Below, in pieces: positions 23,046-31,899 of a stretch of DNA of 36,851 nucleotides. Source of the DNA: Bacteroidota bacterium (GTDB lineage: Bacteria; Bacteroidota; Bacteroidia; UKL13-3). Each line of letters starts with the position of its first letter. Position 1 is the stretch's first letter. The translations under genes and the position numbers were made by a program. The stretch covers positions 1 to 36,851 of the forward strand of contig CANLPK010000001.1 in assembly GCA_947492885.1 (NCBI GenBank), in the 5' to 3' direction. Under the pieces are notes generated by a model. That model ran no database searches and had not been told where the DNA came from. It was given only the letters and a program-made list of their open reading frames with translations.

Positions 23046-25574
23046 TTAAGCTGTGGTATTTTTTCTTTCGCGAATATAGAGGGCAATACTTCCAATAAGT
23101 AAGGCCAGGATTAAATAAGAAGAAGCCATGGAGATGGTTTCCCATTTATTATAAGTTTTAGCATTGATTTTAAATTCAATGGTATGTTTACCTGCTGGAA
23201 TTACAGCGCCACGAAGCACATAGTTACAGCGGAAATAATCTGCTTTAGTGCCATCGATAAATAATTCCCAATCGGGTTCATAATAAATTTCACTAAATAC
23301 TGCCAACTGTGTAGAGGTGGCATTGCTTTCATATTTAATATGATTTGGATTGTATTCAGTTTGTTTGATGGTGGCTGAGGCATCTTCCCCAATTTGCAAA
23401 TCTTTCACCTGAGCGGCATAGCGTTGATCAATCACACAAGTTGTGGCAGTATTTAAATGGTCGAGTGCCACCATTTCTGAATCGGCATTGGCTACCATTT
23501 GGTATTCTTTTACAAACCAGCAATGACCTAAGCTTAGTGGGTTTTCAACTGGAGGAGCGTCGGCGTTATAGATGAAATATTTAGCATCTAACATATTCAA
23601 TACAGGAGTTGAACGAAACACATCACGCATCAACGAATCTTCACCTTTGGTACTTTGCAAACCTTTACTCAAAGTTTGAATCTCTGGTTGAATTTGATTT
23701 TCGATGAGTTCTTGATAACGTTTTACTTTCGCACCATGGTATCCTCCAATAGAGCGGTGATAGTATGATGTAGAGGCATCGTTAAAAGGAGAAACAGCCA
23801 AATTCAATACACGAGCATTGTCGGTATTGACAGCTAATATTGCTTCATCGGCTTTTGATTTTTGAAATGAGCCAGCAATATCTTTTCTCTTTTTCTCTAA
23901 TTGATCGGCACCCAGATAACGGCGATCAACTTGATACATATCCACTAAAATTGCCAATGCCAGAACACCCAAAACTATTTCAGAGTTAATTTTATTCTTA
24001 CTGAAAGCGAATAATGCAGCGGCTCCAATTAATACAAATAACAAGGAGCGCATGGCATCGGCTCTTACAACTCCTTTGCAATCGTTGGTAATCGCTTCTT
24101 CAAATTGAGCTGGAATAGATTTTCCGAATACTTGAGCATATTTACTTTTAAGTACTTCTTTTTGTTCTTCTTCGCTAAAGGTGGTGAAACTAATAGTAGA
24201 ACCAGGAGCAACAACAAACAATAAGCACAATCCACCAGATATTCCAGCAGCATAATATAATTTCTTTAGTACATCTTCCTTGGCTTTGATAGCATCAAAA
24301 AATGCTTTGAGTCCGAGGAATGCCAGGATTGGCATACATATTTGAGCAATGACGAATGCAGTGGTTACCGCTCTAAATTTATTATAGTAAGGAAAATGAT
24401 CGAACATGAAATAATTGAAAGATTCGAAATTCTTTCCGTATGCCAAGGCAATCGATAACAGCGTAGCTGCAATTAGTGCCCATTTTATTGGTTTACGAAC
24501 CATCACACATCCCAGCACAAACAAGAAAAATACAATGGCACCAAAATATGGTGGGCCCGCTGTGATACGTAAGTCGCCCCAATAACCCATGAGGTAAGAG
24601 GTAAGTTCCTTGGCACTTTGTTCTTTTGCTGCCAATTGGTATGTTTCACTTTTCTTATCAAAAGGAGCTTGCTCTGCCCCTCCATATAAATTAGGTATGA
24701 GCATGGTAAGCGGTTCTAATCCACTGTAGCTATATTCGAAAGTGTATGAGCGATCCAATCCTGTTTCGCTTTGTTGATCTGCCGTTTTGTTGAGTGTAAG
24801 TTCGCTCTTTCCACGAATTGAATAATCGCCATATTCTTTGCTTACCATCACGCTACTTAATCCAGTGGCAGCACCCAAGCTAAATGCAATCCCTAAAAAC
24901 ACACTACGAACCAAGAGGTCTTTGTAATTTTTTTGCATGATTGCACCCACAAGTTCACTTATATACCATATCGCTACAATCAGGAACATATAATAGGTTA
25001 TTTGAAAGTGGTTGGCTCCCATTTGAAATGAAAGTCCTACCGCGAGCAATGAAGCCCCAAGCCATTTATTCCCTCGCAGTACCATATTAAAACCTGCCAG
25101 AACTAAGGGGACATAGGCAATAGCACTTACTTTGGTCATGTGACCTGCAGCCGTAAAAACCATATTATTGCTTGAGAGGGCAAATGCAAAAGCCCCGCCG
25201 ATAGCCATGTATGGATTGACCTTAAAAGTGAGTAGAAGAATATAAAATCCAAGCATCAGAATAAAAAGCTGATTCACAGGATAGGGTAAATACAATCCAT
25301 AAAGTGTTCCTAATTTATTGTAGAGCACATTACCATAATAGGGCATATTAATAAGATACATGGGCATCCCACTAAACATACTCTCGGTAAAGAATACTGT
25401 TTCATCCTTACTGTATTTCATGCTTTCGGCAGCCGAACCTTCATACATTCTGGAGTCGTGCTGTTTAATTTGTTTGTTACCTGCAGCTACTTCGTTGAAG
25501 TAGAAAAAGGAAACCAAAAGAAAACAAGCCAATGCCAATAGGTGAGGCAGAAATTTTTTTACGGTAGGGTTCAT
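23046..25574 (-). CDS. YfhO family polytopic membrane protein
   Basis: 842 residues. A first transmembrane helix (about 10-28) is followed by an extracytoplasmic loop (QIKQHDSRMYEGSAAESMKY...ESMFSGMPMY), typical of the YfhO family, then roughly a dozen more hydrophobic helices through about residue 540. A soluble beta-rich domain and a final helix near the C-terminus (SSYLILALLIGSIALYI) complete it. YfhO proteins are GT-C-like integral membrane proteins thought to modify lipoteichoic acid or other envelope glycans in Firmicutes; the acceptor in Bacteroidota is unknown. It sits 51 bases after xth and 9 bases before the threonine dehydrogenase gene on the same strand. Confidence 0.88.
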   Translation of the reverse strand: MNPTVKKFLPHLLALACFLLVSFFYFNEVAAGNKQIKQHDSRMYEGSAAESMKYSKDETVFFTESMFSGMPMYLINMPYYGNVLYNKLGTLYGLYLPYPVNQLFILMLGFYILLLTFKVNPYMAIGGAFAFALSSNNMVFTAAGHMTKVSAIAYVPLVLAGFNMVLRGNKWLGASLLAVGLSFQMGANHFQITYYMFLIVAIWYISELVGAIMQKNYKDLLVRSVFLGIAFSLGAATGLSSVMVSKEYGDYSIRGKSELTLNKTADQQSETGLDRSYTFEYSYSGLEPLTMLIPNLYGGAEQAPFDKKSETYQLAAKEQSAKELTSYLMGYWGDLRITAGPPYFGAIVFFLFVLGCVMVRKPIKWALIAATLLSIALAYGKNFESFNYFMFDHFPYYNKFRAVTTAFVIAQICMPILAFLGLKAFFDAIKAKEDVLKKLYYAAGISGGLCLLFVVAPGSTISFTTFSEEEQKEVLKSKYAQVFGKSIPAQFEEAITNDCKGVVRADAMRSLLFVLIGAAALFAFSKNKINSEIVLGVLALAILVDMYQVDRRYLGADQLEKKRKDIAGSFQKSKADEAILAVNTDNARVLNLAVSPFNDASTSYYHRSIGGYHGAKVKRYQELIENQIQPEIQTLSKGLQSTKGEDSLMRDVFRSTPVLNMLDAKYFIYNADAPPVENPLSLGHCWFVKEYQMVANADSEMVALDHLNTATTCVIDQRYAAQVKDLQIGEDASATIKQTEYNPNHIKYESNATSTQLAVFSEIYYEPDWELFIDGTKADYFRCNYVLRGAVIPAGKHTIEFKINAKTYNKWETISMASSYLILALLIGSIALYIRERKNTTA

Positions 25575-25625
25575 TATGAATAGGTATTTGCGGTAAAAAT
25601 AAATAAAATTAATATACCATTACGA

Positions 25626-26393
25626 TTAGAGTTTTAGTGTTACGCTAAGTCCGCAATGGTCGCTGTGCATGCCTTCGGGGTATATTGTTGCATCTTCGAG
25701 CCCTGTTTCTAAATTTTTTGACACCATACAATAATCGATGCGCCATCCTTTGTTTTTGCCTCGAGCACCAGCACGGAAAGTCCACCAGGTATAATGATGT
25801 GGTTCTTTATTGAAGAAACGGAATGAATCAATGAAACCACTGTCGATAAAGCGACTCATCCATTCGCGTTCTTCGGGTAAGAAACCACTGCTCTTGGCAT
25901 TGCCTTTGGGGTCGTGTATATCGATGGGTTGATGACAAATATTGTAATCTCCACAAATAATTAATTTGGGACGGGTCACTTTGAGTGTATTGATAAATCC
26001 CTGGAAGTCGCTTAGCCACTTCATTTTAAAAGCTTGACGTTCTTCCCCGCTACTCCCGCTTGGATGATATACGCTGATAACACTTATATCGCCAAAGTTG
26101 GCACGTAATACCCGGCCTTCATTGTCGTAGGCTTTGATGCCACATCCGTAAACTACCGCATCGGGTTTTACTTTACTAAAGATAGCCACTCCACTGTACC
26201 CTTTCTTTTGAGCTGAATAGAAGTAGGAATATGGATAGCCTGCAGCCTGAATTAATGAAATATCGATTTGATCTTCGGAAGCCTTAATTTCTTGAAGGCA
26301 TACCACATCGGCATGTTGTTGTACCAGCCAGCCGAGCCAGTTTTTGCTCATGGCCGAGCGGATACCATTAACGTTATAAGAAATAATTTTCAT
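25626..26393 (-). CDS. xth: Exodeoxyribonuclease III
   Basis: AP endonuclease and 3'-5' exonuclease of base-excision repair. 255 residues with all landmarks: N-terminal MKIISYNVNGIR (Asn7), LQEIK (metal-binding Glu35), SVYHPSG (Tyr), CGDYNICH (Asp and Asn, about 147-150), GWRIDYCMVS and the terminal SDHCGL (catalytic His). Length is normal. It begins a minus-strand run xth-yfhO-tdh with short gaps, though the functions are unrelated and internal promoters are possible. Confidence 0.95.
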   Translation of the reverse strand: MKIISYNVNGIRSAMSKNWLGWLVQQHADVVCLQEIKASEDQIDISLIQAAGYPYSYFYSAQKKGYSGVAIFSKVKPDAVVYGCGIKAYDNEGRVLRANFGDISVISVYHPSGSSGEERQAFKMKWLSDFQGFINTLKVTRPKLIICGDYNICHQPIDIHDPKGNAKSSGFLPEEREWMSRFIDSGFIDSFRFFNKEPHHYTWWTFRAGARGKNKGWRIDYCMVSKNLETGLEDATIYPEGMHSDHCGLSVTLKL

Positions 26394-26562
26394 GGGGTGA
26401 TAAGTGCTCGCAAATTAAAGGGAATTAATAATTAATAAATAAGATTTAATAGGAAGTTAATCTAGTAGCTAATACCCAAGTAAATTAGGATGTAGTAGCA
26501 TTCATTTTCAGGCATCTGAGCGGAATTCCAATTTACAATCGCTCATTCCCAATTCAATTGCC

Positions 26563-26571
26563 TACCTTCGC
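26563..26571 (+). promoter_or_regulatory. -7 promoter element of ndk
   Basis: TACCTTCGC (TTCG variant) lies 34 bases before the ATG at 26606. Because it falls inside the longer open frame starting at 26558, it supports the shorter ndk start. Confidence 0.5.
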
Positions 26572-26605
26572 GCCGCAAAATTTAAATATCCAAAATCAAA
26601 CAAAT

Positions 26606-27022
26606 ATGAGTCAAATTACATTCACCATGATTAAGCCTGACGCTGTGGCGAACGGACATGCAGGAAAAATTATCAATGATATTATCGAAGCCGGTTTTAC
26701 CATTGTATCCTTGAAGTACACAAAATTATCACCAGAAATGGCAGGTAAATTTTATGCTATCCATAAAGAAAGAGGTTTCTTCAATGATCTGATTTCATTT
26801 ATGAGCTCAGGTGCTATTTATGCAGCAGTGCTTCAAAAAGACAATGCCGTGGCTGATTTCAGAACTTTGATTGGTGCCACAGATCCAACGAAGGCTGCTC
26901 CAGGTACATTGCGTGCTAAATATGCAAAAAGCATTGATGCCAATGCAATGCACGGAAGTGATAGCGACGAGAATGCAAATATTGAAGCCAATTTCTTCTT
27001 CTCTCAATTCGAGCGTTTCTAA
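26606..27022 (+). CDS. ndk: Nucleoside diphosphate kinase
   Basis: Transfers the gamma phosphate between nucleoside tri- and diphosphates by a phosphohistidine intermediate. 138 residues starting [14 protein letters not shown]. The phosphorylated His116 is in the NAMHGSDS motif (113-120). The C-terminal FFFSQFERF is slightly different from the usual EI.FFF..E but normal for the phylum. The in-frame ATG at 26558 lies upstream of the promoter element and would add non-conserved residues. A single-gene unit with a terminator at 27043-27089. Confidence 0.95.
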   Translation: MSQITFTMIKPDAVANGHAGKIINDIIEAGFTIVSLKYTKLSPEMAGKFYAIHKERGFFNDLISFMSSGAIYAAVLQKDNAVADFRTLIGATDPTKAAPGTLRAKYAKSIDANAMHGSDSDENANIEANFFFSQFERF

Positions 27023-27042
27023 GAAATTGTTCTTTTAAATAT

Positions 27043-27089
27043 ACGTGCCACAAATATGCTTTAACAGTAAATTTGTGGCATGTTTGTTT
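27043..27089 (+). terminator. Intrinsic terminator of ndk
   Basis: TGCCACAAAT (27046-27055) pairs perfectly with ATTTGTGGCA (27071-27080) over a 15-base loop. Three more pairs, one of them G-U, extend the stem. A T-rich stretch follows. Confidence 0.75.
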
Positions 27090-27168
27090 TTTGGAATTTC
27101 ACTTTCGATTCCAGGTAACATTAACTAAATATTATATAATTTTAATTCATCATACGGCTTTATTTATC

Positions 27169-27762
27169 ATGAACAAATACAAGACCTTTGCAATAATAGG
27201 CGCAGCCTTTGGTTTGGTGCTTACCTCCATAATTTTTATTGCAGGGATTAAATTTTTCAGAACCATGCAAAATCTTGCATCCGAAAACCCTTCGGTGGTG
27301 GCGCCTCGAGATACCTTTCGAGTAAATGAATCATTAGATACGCTTGTTGATGTCAATGCTGCATTAAATCAGCAAATAGCGGAGAAGTTGGTTAGTAAAA
27401 AAGATGCTGAATTAGAAACTAAGCAAGCATTACTTCATACCACAGTAATTTCTTTTATGGATACCCTCGATATCCTGGTAGCAGAAGCTGGGAGTGAAGA
27501 AATATCGATGGTTCGACTTAAGAATGCCGTTAACAGAACCAATTTAGCGTTTCGGGCGGCCCTGTTTAATGTTAATGACGCCAATGAAATCGAAGCTTTA
27601 AAATCATTCATTATCATTGATGAAAAAAATACTGAAAATACTATCTTTGAATGTTTTCTAAAAAATAAAGACCACCGTGCATGTGCTGATTTAATAAAAC
27701 ATCAGACCTTGTACTTAGAATCCATCATACTTGAAAAAAACTTTAATCAATTAAAAACATGA
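27169..27762 (+). CDS. Small membrane-anchored protein, unknown function
   Basis: 197 residues with one N-terminal transmembrane helix (about residues 6-26, FAIIGAAFGLVLTSIIFIAGI). The rest is predicted largely alpha-helical and acidic (for example VDVNAALNQQIAEKLVSKKDAELETKQ). No domain is recognised. The frame is open upstream to 27073, but that region contains the ndk terminator, so I choose the ATG at 27169. It overlaps the DUF2851 start by 4 bases (ATGA), which indicates translational coupling and one operon. Confidence 0.6.
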   Translation: MNKYKTFAIIGAAFGLVLTSIIFIAGIKFFRTMQNLASENPSVVAPRDTFRVNESLDTLVDVNAALNQQIAEKLVSKKDAELETKQALLHTTVISFMDTLDILVAEAGSEEISMVRLKNAVNRTNLAFRAALFNVNDANEIEALKSFIIIDEKNTENTIFECFLKNKDHRACADLIKHQTLYLESIILEKNFNQLKT

Positions 27763-29036
27763 ATGAAGCATTTCTGCATTACCTATGGAAATTCAGATTA
27801 TTTAACACCCACGATTTAAAAACCACCCAAGGCGAATCCTTACAAATCCTGCATCCTGGTGAACACAACTCCAATGCGGGACCCGATTTTTTTAATGCAC
27901 GCATACGCTGTGGTGATACGCTATTAGCTGGAAATGTGGAAGTTCATTTGCGCTCTTCCGATTGGAAACGACATTTTCATCAGCATGATAAAACGTATCA
28001 GAATATTATACTTCATGTTGTTTATGAAGATGATGACCCCACCATCAGCAATCAGGATGAGGTATTTCTTACCTTAGAGCTAAGGCATCGAATTTCGAAA
28101 CTCGTAGAGGAACGTTATGAAGATTTGCTACAGATGCAGCCATTTGTGCCATGCAAATCGCATTGGGCCAATGTGGATGAGATAACAAAAAGTACCTGGT
28201 TGCAGCGGATGCTTATCGAAAGGCTGGAAACCAAATGTGAGGCAATACAAGAATTATTAACCCAAACGGAGCAAAATTGGGAAGAAGCATTCTATATTAT
28301 GCTGGCTCGTAATTTTGGTTTTAAGATTAATGCGGTGCCATTTGAACTTTTGGCGAGGCATATTCCACTTCAAATTTTAAGTAAGAATCGTGCGAATATA
28401 TTGCAGATAGAGGCTATGCTGTTTGGGGTTTCAGGCTTTTTAAATGATACACTTAGCTCCGAAAAATACCATGCCGATTTGAGGAAGGAATATCAATATC
28501 AAAAACAAAAGCATAACTTTAAGGAAATAGACGTTACTTTGTGGAAGTTTTTGAGGCTTCGCCCGTCGAATTTTCCGCAGGTGCGATTGGCACAATTTGC
28601 CAATCTCATGTATCGATCGGCCCCTGTGTTTGGAAAAGTTTTGAATTGCCGGAGTGCTGTTGAAATCAAGCAATTGTTTGTGTGTAGTGCAACCCTGTAT
28701 TGGGATACCCACTATACCTTTCGAGAGCCAAGTACGAAGCGTAAAAAACAAATGGGAGAAGATGCCGCGGATAATATCATCATCAATACGGTGGCCCCTT
28801 TTTTGTTTTACTATGGCAAAACCAGAATGCAACCGAGCCTTCAGGAGTTGGCATTTGACTTATTAGAACAGCTACCAGCTGAAAATAATGCCATTGTGCG
28901 AAATTGGGAAACAATTGGAACGAAAGTGAAGAATGCAGCGCAATCGCAGGCGTTATTGCATTTGAAAAAGCAATATTGCGATCAACGATCCTGTCTGCAA
29001 TGCAGCGTGGGACTTAAAATTTTAAAGAACATATAG
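27759..29036 (+). CDS. DUF2851 family protein
   Basis: 425 residues. The start (MNEAFLHYLWKFRLFN), the block ILHPGEHNSNAGPDFFNARI (31-50), AGNVEVHLRSSDWKRHFH and the C-terminal Cys-rich QYCDQRSCLQCSVG are typical of DUF2851, a Bacteroidota family of unknown function. The N-terminal block has the acid/His spacing of a metal-dependent (nuclease-like) site, but I infer no activity. It is the middle gene of a three-gene operon: 4-base overlap with the membrane protein and zero gap to the BtuF-like gene. Confidence 0.9.
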   Translation: MNEAFLHYLWKFRLFNTHDLKTTQGESLQILHPGEHNSNAGPDFFNARIRCGDTLLAGNVEVHLRSSDWKRHFHQHDKTYQNIILHVVYEDDDPTISNQDEVFLTLELRHRISKLVEERYEDLLQMQPFVPCKSHWANVDEITKSTWLQRMLIERLETKCEAIQELLTQTEQNWEEAFYIMLARNFGFKINAVPFELLARHIPLQILSKNRANILQIEAMLFGVSGFLNDTLSSEKYHADLRKEYQYQKQKHNFKEIDVTLWKFLRLRPSNFPQVRLAQFANLMYRSAPVFGKVLNCRSAVEIKQLFVCSATLYWDTHYTFREPSTKRKKQMGEDAADNIIINTVAPFLFYYGKTRMQPSLQELAFDLLEQLPAENNAIVRNWETIGTKVKNAAQSQALLHLKKQYCDQRSCLQCSVGLKILKNI

Positions 29037-29840
29037 ATGGAATATAGAGATCAGTTGGACCGCATCGTTAATATAGACAGTACCCCGAAACGTATTGTAA
29101 GTATTGTGCCTTCTCAAACAGAGTTGCTGCATAATTTGGGCCTAGATATGGAAGTGATAGCCACGACCAAATTCTGTGTTCATCCACAAAGTTGGTTTCG
29201 AAATAAAACGCGCATTGGGGGGACTAAAAATTTAAATATCGAAAAAATACTTTCTTTAAATCCAGATTTGGTGATAGCCAATAAGGAGGAAAACGATCAG
29301 GCTCAAATTGAGGAGCTGGCTAAGAAAGTGCCAGTATGGGTAAGTGATATTCAAACCTTGGAGCAAGCACTTCAAATGATTGAAAAAGTAGGAGTATTAG
29401 TAAACAAGAAAGCCAATGCACTGAAATTAATAGCTGAAATAAAATTAACTTTCGAGAAATTGAGTAAATTGGTAAAGGAAGGAAATTCAACCTCTGTAAT
29501 CTATTTAATTTGGCATAATCCATACATGACGGTTGGCCCCGATACTTTTGTAAGTGAAATGCTCGGTGCCTCTGGTTTTCAGAATCTTGTTAAAGAATCG
29601 CGCTATCCCAATATTGATATTGAAGAAATAAAGGATCTAAATCCTGATTATATTTTCTTAAGCAGTGAGCCATTCCCTTTCAAACAAAAGCATATCGACG
29701 AATTGCAGAAGGAACTACCCATGGCAAAAATTGTGATGGTGAACGGTGAAATGTTCAGCTGGTATGGCAATCGATTAAAAATTGCCCCTTCTTATTTTAC
29801 GGAACTTATCAATAAACTTCGGGGAACGGTAGCGGTTTAA
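29037..29840 (+). CDS. BtuF-like helical-backbone binding protein without signal peptide
   Basis: 267 residues of the periplasmic-binding (PF01497-type) fold: KRIVSIVPSQTELLHNLGL (18-36), TKFCVHPQSWF, IGGTKNLNIEKILSLNPDLVIANKEEN and the long linking helix, then NPDYIFLSSEPFPF in the second lobe. Such proteins usually bind corrinoids or siderophore-iron for ABC importers, but this one begins directly with MEYRDQLDRIV and has neither signal peptide nor lipobox. It is therefore probably cytoplasmic, and no permease or ATPase gene is adjacent. Its ATG follows the DUF2851 TAG with no gap, so the two are co-expressed. Confidence 0.8.
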   Translation: MEYRDQLDRIVNIDSTPKRIVSIVPSQTELLHNLGLDMEVIATTKFCVHPQSWFRNKTRIGGTKNLNIEKILSLNPDLVIANKEENDQAQIEELAKKVPVWVSDIQTLEQALQMIEKVGVLVNKKANALKLIAEIKLTFEKLSKLVKEGNSTSVIYLIWHNPYMTVGPDTFVSEMLGASGFQNLVKESRYPNIDIEEIKDLNPDYIFLSSEPFPFKQKHIDELQKELPMAKIVMVNGEMFSWYGNRLKIAPSYFTELINKLRGTVAV

Positions 29841-29846
29841 TTTCTA

Positions 29847-30557
29847 CTATACCATCTCAATTCGGTCGTCGTCGATGCCAGGAAATTGATTCAGGCGAAG
29901 AAAGATTTTCGCTAGGGTTACTACATCTTTTTGACAATAGAGCACAATACGCTCCAGATTGTTATCTTCCCAATATACCTTCCATACCTGACTTCCATCG
30001 ATATCATCTTTTGGAGAAGGGATTCCTAATATTTGTGCTAAAAGATTTAGAGAGGTGAAACTTTTATAGTCGCCAAATCTCCACATCTCCATGGTATCTA
30101 ATAGGGCTACTTCCCAGGGTTTTTTTCCTGCAATGTCGAGAATGCCAGGTATGGTAATTTCGTTAATCACCATGCGCCTGCACAAATAAGGGAAGTCGAA
30201 TTCCTTGCCGTTATGCGCACAGAGTAAGTGCTCCAGGGTATTAAAATGCTTGTTGAGTAAATCGCAAAAAGAGAGTAATAAACTCTGTTCATCATCACCG
30301 TAAAATGATTTTATTTTTAAGCTACCCGATTGAGAAACGTACCCGCAAGAGATACATACAATCTTGCCAAACTCGGCGTAGATGCCGGCTCTGGGGTAGA
30401 TACTTTCGGGTGATTCCTTTTCAGGATCTTTGATTAAAAATTTCGCTTTGTGGTCCCATAAACCTTTGAACATCTCATCGAGATGCTGATAATTGGCTTG
30501 CTGAGGGGTGGTTTCTATATCCAGAAACAGCACCTTAGATAACATACCTTTAAACAT
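29847..30557 (-). CDS. PolB-like 3'-5' exonuclease (DNA_pol_B_exo2 type)
   Basis: 236 residues of the DnaQ superfamily: Exo I DIETTP (Asp13/Glu15 in VLFLDIETTP), Exo II HNGKEFDFPYLCRRM and Exo III YCQKDVVTLAKIFLR, in order and with normal spacing. Predicted to degrade single-stranded DNA or RNA 3'-5'. It lacks polymerase domains, so it is a stand-alone proofreading-like nuclease. The ATG at 30557 (MFKGMLSK) has an alternative four codons in (30545). Converges with the BtuF-like gene at a 6-base gap. Confidence 0.85.
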   Translation of the reverse strand: MFKGMLSKVLFLDIETTPQQANYQHLDEMFKGLWDHKAKFLIKDPEKESPESIYPRAGIYAEFGKIVCISCGYVSQSGSLKIKSFYGDDEQSLLLSFCDLLNKHFNTLEHLLCAHNGKEFDFPYLCRRMVINEITIPGILDIAGKKPWEVALLDTMEMWRFGDYKSFTSLNLLAQILGIPSPKDDIDGSQVWKVYWEDNNLERIVLYCQKDVVTLAKIFLRLNQFPGIDDDRIEMV

Positions 30558-30649
30558 AGTAGAATAAGTTTTTTTGCAAGTTATGAATAAAAATAAAATT
30601 ACAAAAATGTCCTTAATTGAAAGCGGTTTAAATTCAAATGAGCCTGGCG

Positions 30650-31414
30650 CTAACTTTTTCTGTGAATGGTAGATGCATTGGGCTGAGCTACAGGCATGAT
30701 GGTGAGCTCGTTAATATTCACATGGGCTGGACGGTTGAGCAAAAACCAAATTGCTTCAGCACAATCGGATGCCAATAAATTTTCAAATCCTTCATATACT
30801 TTCTTCGCACGTTCTGTATCACCTTTAAATCGTACAATCGAGAATTCAGTTTCTACGGCACCAGGATGAATTGCCGAAACACGAATCGGAAATCTTGATA
30901 AATCTACACGCATTCCGCGCGACAAACTATCGACGGCTGCCTTTGTTGCGCAATAAACGTTGCCATTAAGATAGGCTTCTTTACCTGCGATGGATCCTAC
31001 ATTTACAATATGCCCATCTCCATTTTTGGGGATTCGTGGCAATACTGCTTTGGTAATATACAAGAGGCCTTTTAAATTGGTATCAATCATCTGATCCCAG
31101 TCATCCATGGAGCCTTCGTCAATAGTGCTTAACCCAGCAGCCAGTCCTGCATTGTTTATTAATGCGTCAATCGTTTGGCACGATTCGGGCAGACTCGCAA
31201 TAGCATCAAACACATCTTTTCGATTACGCACATCCATCACCAGGGTGGTTATTTCTATATTGTAAGATGCTTTGATTTCGGCAGCTACAGCATCTAATAA
31301 ATTTTTTCGTCGACCACAAAGGATCAAATTGCAGTTATTTTGAGCAAGTAATAATGCCGTTGCTTTTCCAATTCCGGAAGTTGCTCCGGTGACCATAACA
31401 ATTTTAGATTTCAT
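30650..31414 (-). CDS. Classical SDR oxidoreductase (YdfG-like)
   Basis: 254 residues with TGATSGIG (9-16) cofactor motif, Arg35-Arg36 in CGRR (suggesting NADP), NNAG (87-90), Ser141 and YCATK (Tyr154, Lys158). The sequence resembles YdfG-type 3-hydroxy-acid/serine dehydrogenases (HPGAVETEFS, C-terminal INELTIMPVAQ). Reversible oxidation of small hydroxy acids is the likely role. Divergent from the STAS-like gene over a 51-base region that must contain both promoters. Confidence 0.88.
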   Translation of the reverse strand: MKSKIVMVTGATSGIGKATALLLAQNNCNLILCGRRKNLLDAVAAEIKASYNIEITTLVMDVRNRKDVFDAIASLPESCQTIDALINNAGLAAGLSTIDEGSMDDWDQMIDTNLKGLLYITKAVLPRIPKNGDGHIVNVGSIAGKEAYLNGNVYCATKAAVDSLSRGMRVDLSRFPIRVSAIHPGAVETEFSIVRFKGDTERAKKVYEGFENLLASDCAEAIWFLLNRPAHVNINELTIMPVAQPNASTIHRKS

Positions 31415-31437
31415 AGTGTAAAAAAAACGATAAGTAT

Positions 31438-31446
31438 TAACTTTGC
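31438..31446 (+). promoter_or_regulatory. -7 promoter element of the STAS-like gene
   Basis: TAACTTTGC, an exact match to TAnnTTTGC, lies 19 bases before the ATG at 31466, in the divergent intergenic region. Confidence 0.6.
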
Positions 31447-31465
31447 CTAAATTTTTTTATTGCAA

Positions 31466-31861
31466 ATGCATTTCTCAGTTGATAATTTAGATAAGGTATC
31501 CATCATAAAGATTACTTCTCAGCATGTAACCCAAGAAGTATGTACCCATGTGGAAGAAGAAGCGATGGCCCTTATCAACGATAAGCAGGTAGCGGATATC
31601 ATATTGGATGCCCACAAGGTGAAGGAGTTCTGTGAAGAATCGGCTGAGATGTTTCAGATGATTCAGCTTAGTACGGCACATTTGAAAGGGATATTTGTAT
31701 TGGTACTCGATCATAAACATGAATTTAAAAAGTTGGCGAGCCTTAAAATTTGCCATACAAAAGACGAAGCGATGGACCTCGTTTTCATGGATCAGATGAA
31801 AAGGAATGTACTTACCGAGGAAGACTTTGACTTTGAGGATTTAGAAGATGATTTGGAGTAA
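31466..31861 (+). CDS. STAS-like small acidic protein
   Basis: 131 residues, cytoplasmic. Alternating strands and helices (KVSIIKITSQ, VADIILDAHKVKEFCEESAEMF, KGIFVLVLDHKHEF, SLKICHTKDEAMDLV) fit the STAS (anti-sigma antagonist) fold. The usual phospho-acceptor Ser in a DLS/T..x loop is not obvious; the position reads DAHKVKEFCEES. The tail (EEDFDFEDLEDDLE) is strongly acidic. The start is the ATG at 31466, although the frame allows a TTG two codons earlier. A T9SS-sorted gene and RNase Z follow on the same strand, each with its own promoter-like element. Regulatory function is inference. Confidence 0.55.
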   Translation: MHFSVDNLDKVSIIKITSQHVTQEVCTHVEEEAMALINDKQVADIILDAHKVKEFCEESAEMFQMIQLSTAHLKGIFVLVLDHKHEFKKLASLKICHTKDEAMDLVFMDQMKRNVLTEEDFDFEDLEDDLE

Positions 31862-31874
31862 CTGAAAAAAAGGT

Positions 31875-31882
31875 TAATTTCG
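31875..31882 (+). promoter_or_regulatory. -7 promoter element of the T9SS-sorted gene at 31900
   Basis: TAATTTCG (TTCG variant) ends 17 bases before the ATG at 31900. Confidence 0.45.
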
Positions 31883-31899
31883 TGGTTTAATCCAGTTTC

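Noticed and set aside
26558-26605. 16-residue N-terminal extension of ndk
   Set aside because: The extension contains the -7 promoter element and no conserved residues; [12 protein letters not shown] at 26606 is the family start.
28440-28832. Minus-strand frame of 130 codons inside the DUF2851 gene
   Set aside because: Antisense to a conserved family protein; composition is not protein-like.
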